Assembly: GCA_036841525.1 (NCBI GenBank) | Contig: DAITVZ010000019.1 | Coordinates: 3,108-67,107 of the forward strand | DNA from: JAAYEA01 sp012689325 | Lineage (GTDB): Bacteria; Chloroflexota; Anaerolineae; JAAYEA01 | Direction: 5' to 3' | DNA length: 64,000 nt | In this document: positions 62,708-64,000 of the stretch, one piece after another | Layout of the letters: each line of letters starts with the position of its first letter | How positions within the stretch are numbered: position 1 is the stretch's first letter | Translations under genes and position numbers: made by a program | Notes under the pieces: generated by a model | Databases searched by the model: none | Told to the model about the DNA's origin: nothing | What the model saw: only the letters and a program-made list of their open reading frames with translations

Positions 62708-63852
62708 GCCAGGTGCTTGATCTCGTTGGTAAGCTGGACGATTCGCCTGGCAGCGAGACGCCCCGGGAGCGGTTCCGCCGGTTCTTGCGTGACAATACCC
62801 AGCAAGTGGGGCAGGTGCGCGACTATATCGAGGAGTGCCTTCGCAAGACCGGAGACCCCTATTGCCGCGCCTTACAGGACCTGGTCAACCGTCTGGGCGA
62901 ACTGCTGGGCTTCAAGGTTACGTATGGCCGCTATCAAGGCGTCACCAACGAGATTGGTTTTGATGGGCACTGGGAATCGCCGACTGGGTTCCACGTAGTC
63001 GTTGAGGTCAAGACGACGGATGTCTATGCCATCAAGACGGCTACCTTGGTCGGGTATGCCGACCGCCTGATCTCCGAGAAGTGCATCCCCAATTGGGACA
63101 AGGCGATGGGCCTCTATGTCGTTGGACGCCCCGACCGCGAGATGAAGCAACTGGAAAACGCCATCGTCGCTGAGAGACGCACCTACCAGTTGCGCACAAT
63201 CACGGTAGAGTCCCTGCTATCGCTGGCTGAGATGATGGCCGACTATGGGGTGGGGCACCAGGATATTCTGGCTGTGATGATGCCTTCTCGCCCCGCTATT
63301 GACGACATCGTGGATCTGATGAGAAGCCTCGTCGTCGGCGCCAAGACAGAGCCTGCTGAGCCCCTTCCCGTTTCTGTGCCGGTCGTGGGTAAGGACGCGT
63401 CCGAGCCGTACTCGGCTGCCGCGCAAGTATCCTATTGGCTCAGCCCGGTCAAGCCGACCAAGGGCGAGTCCTCGGAGGAGATCATTGCCAAGCTGGTGGG
63501 TCAGCATGGCATCTATGCTTTTGGGGAACGTACACCTGGTCGGACGCAGATCGCCATAGGCGATTGGATCTGCTTCTACGCCAATGGTAATGGTGTCGTG
63601 GCTCACGCGCGGGTCTCTTCGCTCCCGGAGGAGCGCCGCGATCCGCGAATCGAGGACCCCGACAAATACCGTTGGGTGTTCAGTCTAGATAACGCCAAGT
63701 TGTATGCGCAGGAACCTGTAGCTGTGGATGCCGCTGTCCGTCGCGAGTTGGAGGCGTTTCAGGGCAAGGATCCAAACAAGAGCTGGGCGTGGTTTGTGCA
63801 GGGGACGAAGCGCATCTCGGAGACCGACTTCCGCCGCCTCACCCGTTGTTAG
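62689..63852 (+). CDS. Predicted nuclease-like protein with a C-terminal EVE/PUA-like domain
   Basis: 387 residues from TTG at 62689 (AGGAGG 6 nt upstream; a GTG at 62650 and an ATG at 62668 lack this spacing). N-terminal helical region (residues about 1-80), then FDGHWESPTGFHVVVEVKTTD and LVGYADRLISEKCIP: a D...ExK-type arrangement seen in PD-(D/E)XK nucleases. C-terminal residues about 235-380 (QVSYWLSPVKPTKGES, GIYAFGERTPG, GDWICFYANGNGVVAHARV) look like an EVE/PUA-like modified-base reader. A modification-dependent restriction or RNA-processing role is plausible, unproven. A good terminator follows. Confidence 0.65.
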   Translation: MASISVSQVLDLVGKLDDSPGSETPRERFRRFLRDNTQQVGQVRDYIEECLRKTGDPYCRALQDLVNRLGELLGFKVTYGRYQGVTNEIGFDGHWESPTGFHVVVEVKTTDVYAIKTATLVGYADRLISEKCIPNWDKAMGLYVVGRPDREMKQLENAIVAERRTYQLRTITVESLLSLAEMMADYGVGHQDILAVMMPSRPAIDDIVDLMRSLVVGAKTEPAEPLPVSVPVVGKDASEPYSAAAQVSYWLSPVKPTKGESSEEIIAKLVGQHGIYAFGERTPGRTQIAIGDWICFYANGNGVVAHARVSSLPEERRDPRIEDPDKYRWVFSLDNAKLYAQEPVAVDAAVRRELEAFQGKDPNKSWAWFVQGTKRISETDFRRLTRC

Positions 63853-63866
63853 GCACGCACCCACCC

Positions 63867-63905
63867 GTCCAGGCAGGCTCCCACGAGCCTGCCTGGACGT
63901 TTTCT
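63867..63905 (+). terminator. Rho-independent terminator after the nuclease-like gene
   Basis: Perfect 13-bp stem (63867-63879 with 63886-63898), 6-nt loop, GTTTTCT tail. It separates the + gene from the convergent partial gene. Confidence 0.88.
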
Positions 63906-64000
63906 CTATAGCACCTTCTCCGTCCCCGGTATCTTGCGTATCAGTGCGCTCAGCGCAAAGGTGAGCGGGACCATCACCACCGCCGCCACGGCGATCTTGA
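63906..64000 (-). CDS. C-terminal end of a membrane protein (partial)
   Basis: Only 31 codons are visible before the right edge (stop at 63906-63908). They encode a hydrophobic helix (KIAVAAVVMVPLTFALSALI) and a short basic tail (RKIPGTEKVL), as at the end of a polytopic membrane protein such as an acyltransferase or flippase. The family cannot be decided. Confidence 0.5.
   Translation of the reverse strand, partial: KIAVAAVVMVPLTFALSALIRKIPGTEKVL

Overview
The window looks like a chromosomal segment of a high-GC Chloroflexota-type bacterium (Anaerolineae-like). The assignment is inferred from gene content: a V/A-type ATP synthase operon instead of an F-type one, an archaeal-style mevalonate operon (HMG-CoA reductase, HMG-CoA synthase, thiolase and a DUF35 zinc-ribbon protein), topoisomerase I with an extra N-terminal zinc-ribbon domain, and no rRNA, tRNA, transposase, integrase or CRISPR array. 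Genes are tightly packed, often with ATGA overlaps. Many have readable sigma-70-like promoters (TTGNNN, 16-17 bp, TATAAT-like).

Layout. 1-3.8 kb: partial phosphopentomutase, a truncated methyltransferase remnant with a promoter inside its 3' end, a sugar-isomerase/oxidoreductase fusion, and a small membrane protein. 4-6.8 kb: topA and a DUF4342 protein, closed by a terminator. 6.9-11.1 kb: a sugar-acid module (140-aa unknown, 2-keto-3-deoxygluconate kinase, KDPG aldolase, SDR dehydrogenase) and a dihydroorotate-dehydrogenase-like protein. 11.1-22.9 kb (minus): one long probable operon with a single strong promoter: ttuA-like tRNA thiolase, V-ATPase subunits G/H-C-I-K-F-E-A-B-D, universal stress protein, VUT/YhhQ transporter and era, closed by a hairpin terminator. 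23-28.2 kb (plus): a glycoside-hydrolase-like protein, a ThDP enzyme and a membrane histidine kinase.

28.2-41.1 kb (minus): an iterated heptamer array, an amidotransferase-like/CysS-tail fusion, a glycosyltransferase and mevalonate kinase. Then comes a self-contained two-gene module with its own consensus promoter (a 145-aa unknown plus a 1656-aa DUF4132 protein), followed by the mevalonate operon. 41.4-48.7 kb: HtrA protease behind four 11-bp-spaced direct repeats, an amidohydrolase/DegT aminotransferase pair, a YjbR protein, and a cytoplasmic GAF histidine kinase with a double-receiver LuxR-type regulator. 48.9-55.8 kb: glnA, a zinc-ribbon unknown, GNAT, alpha/beta hydrolase, a membrane unknown, a URO-D family protein and a polyferredoxin-like membrane protein. 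55.9-62.4 kb: a C_GCAxxG_C_C redox protein with an in-frame UGA, an AAA ATPase, a phosphotriesterase-like protein, a GH13 glucosidase, an epimerase and a Nudix hydrolase. 62.4-63.9 kb: an AT-rich operator-like patch, an antitoxin-like fragment and a nuclease-like/EVE-like gene. The window ends in the C-terminus of a membrane protein.

The most notable observation is the 55918-56358 minus-strand gene. A UGA replaces the first of the four family cysteines, with promoter, ribosome binding site and a hairpin at SECIS-like spacing all in place: a strong selenoprotein candidate. Other items worth a look are the DUF4132 module, the nuclease/EVE-like gene with its palindromes, the repeated 34-bp palindrome, the heptamer array and the Pho-box-like operator of htrA.
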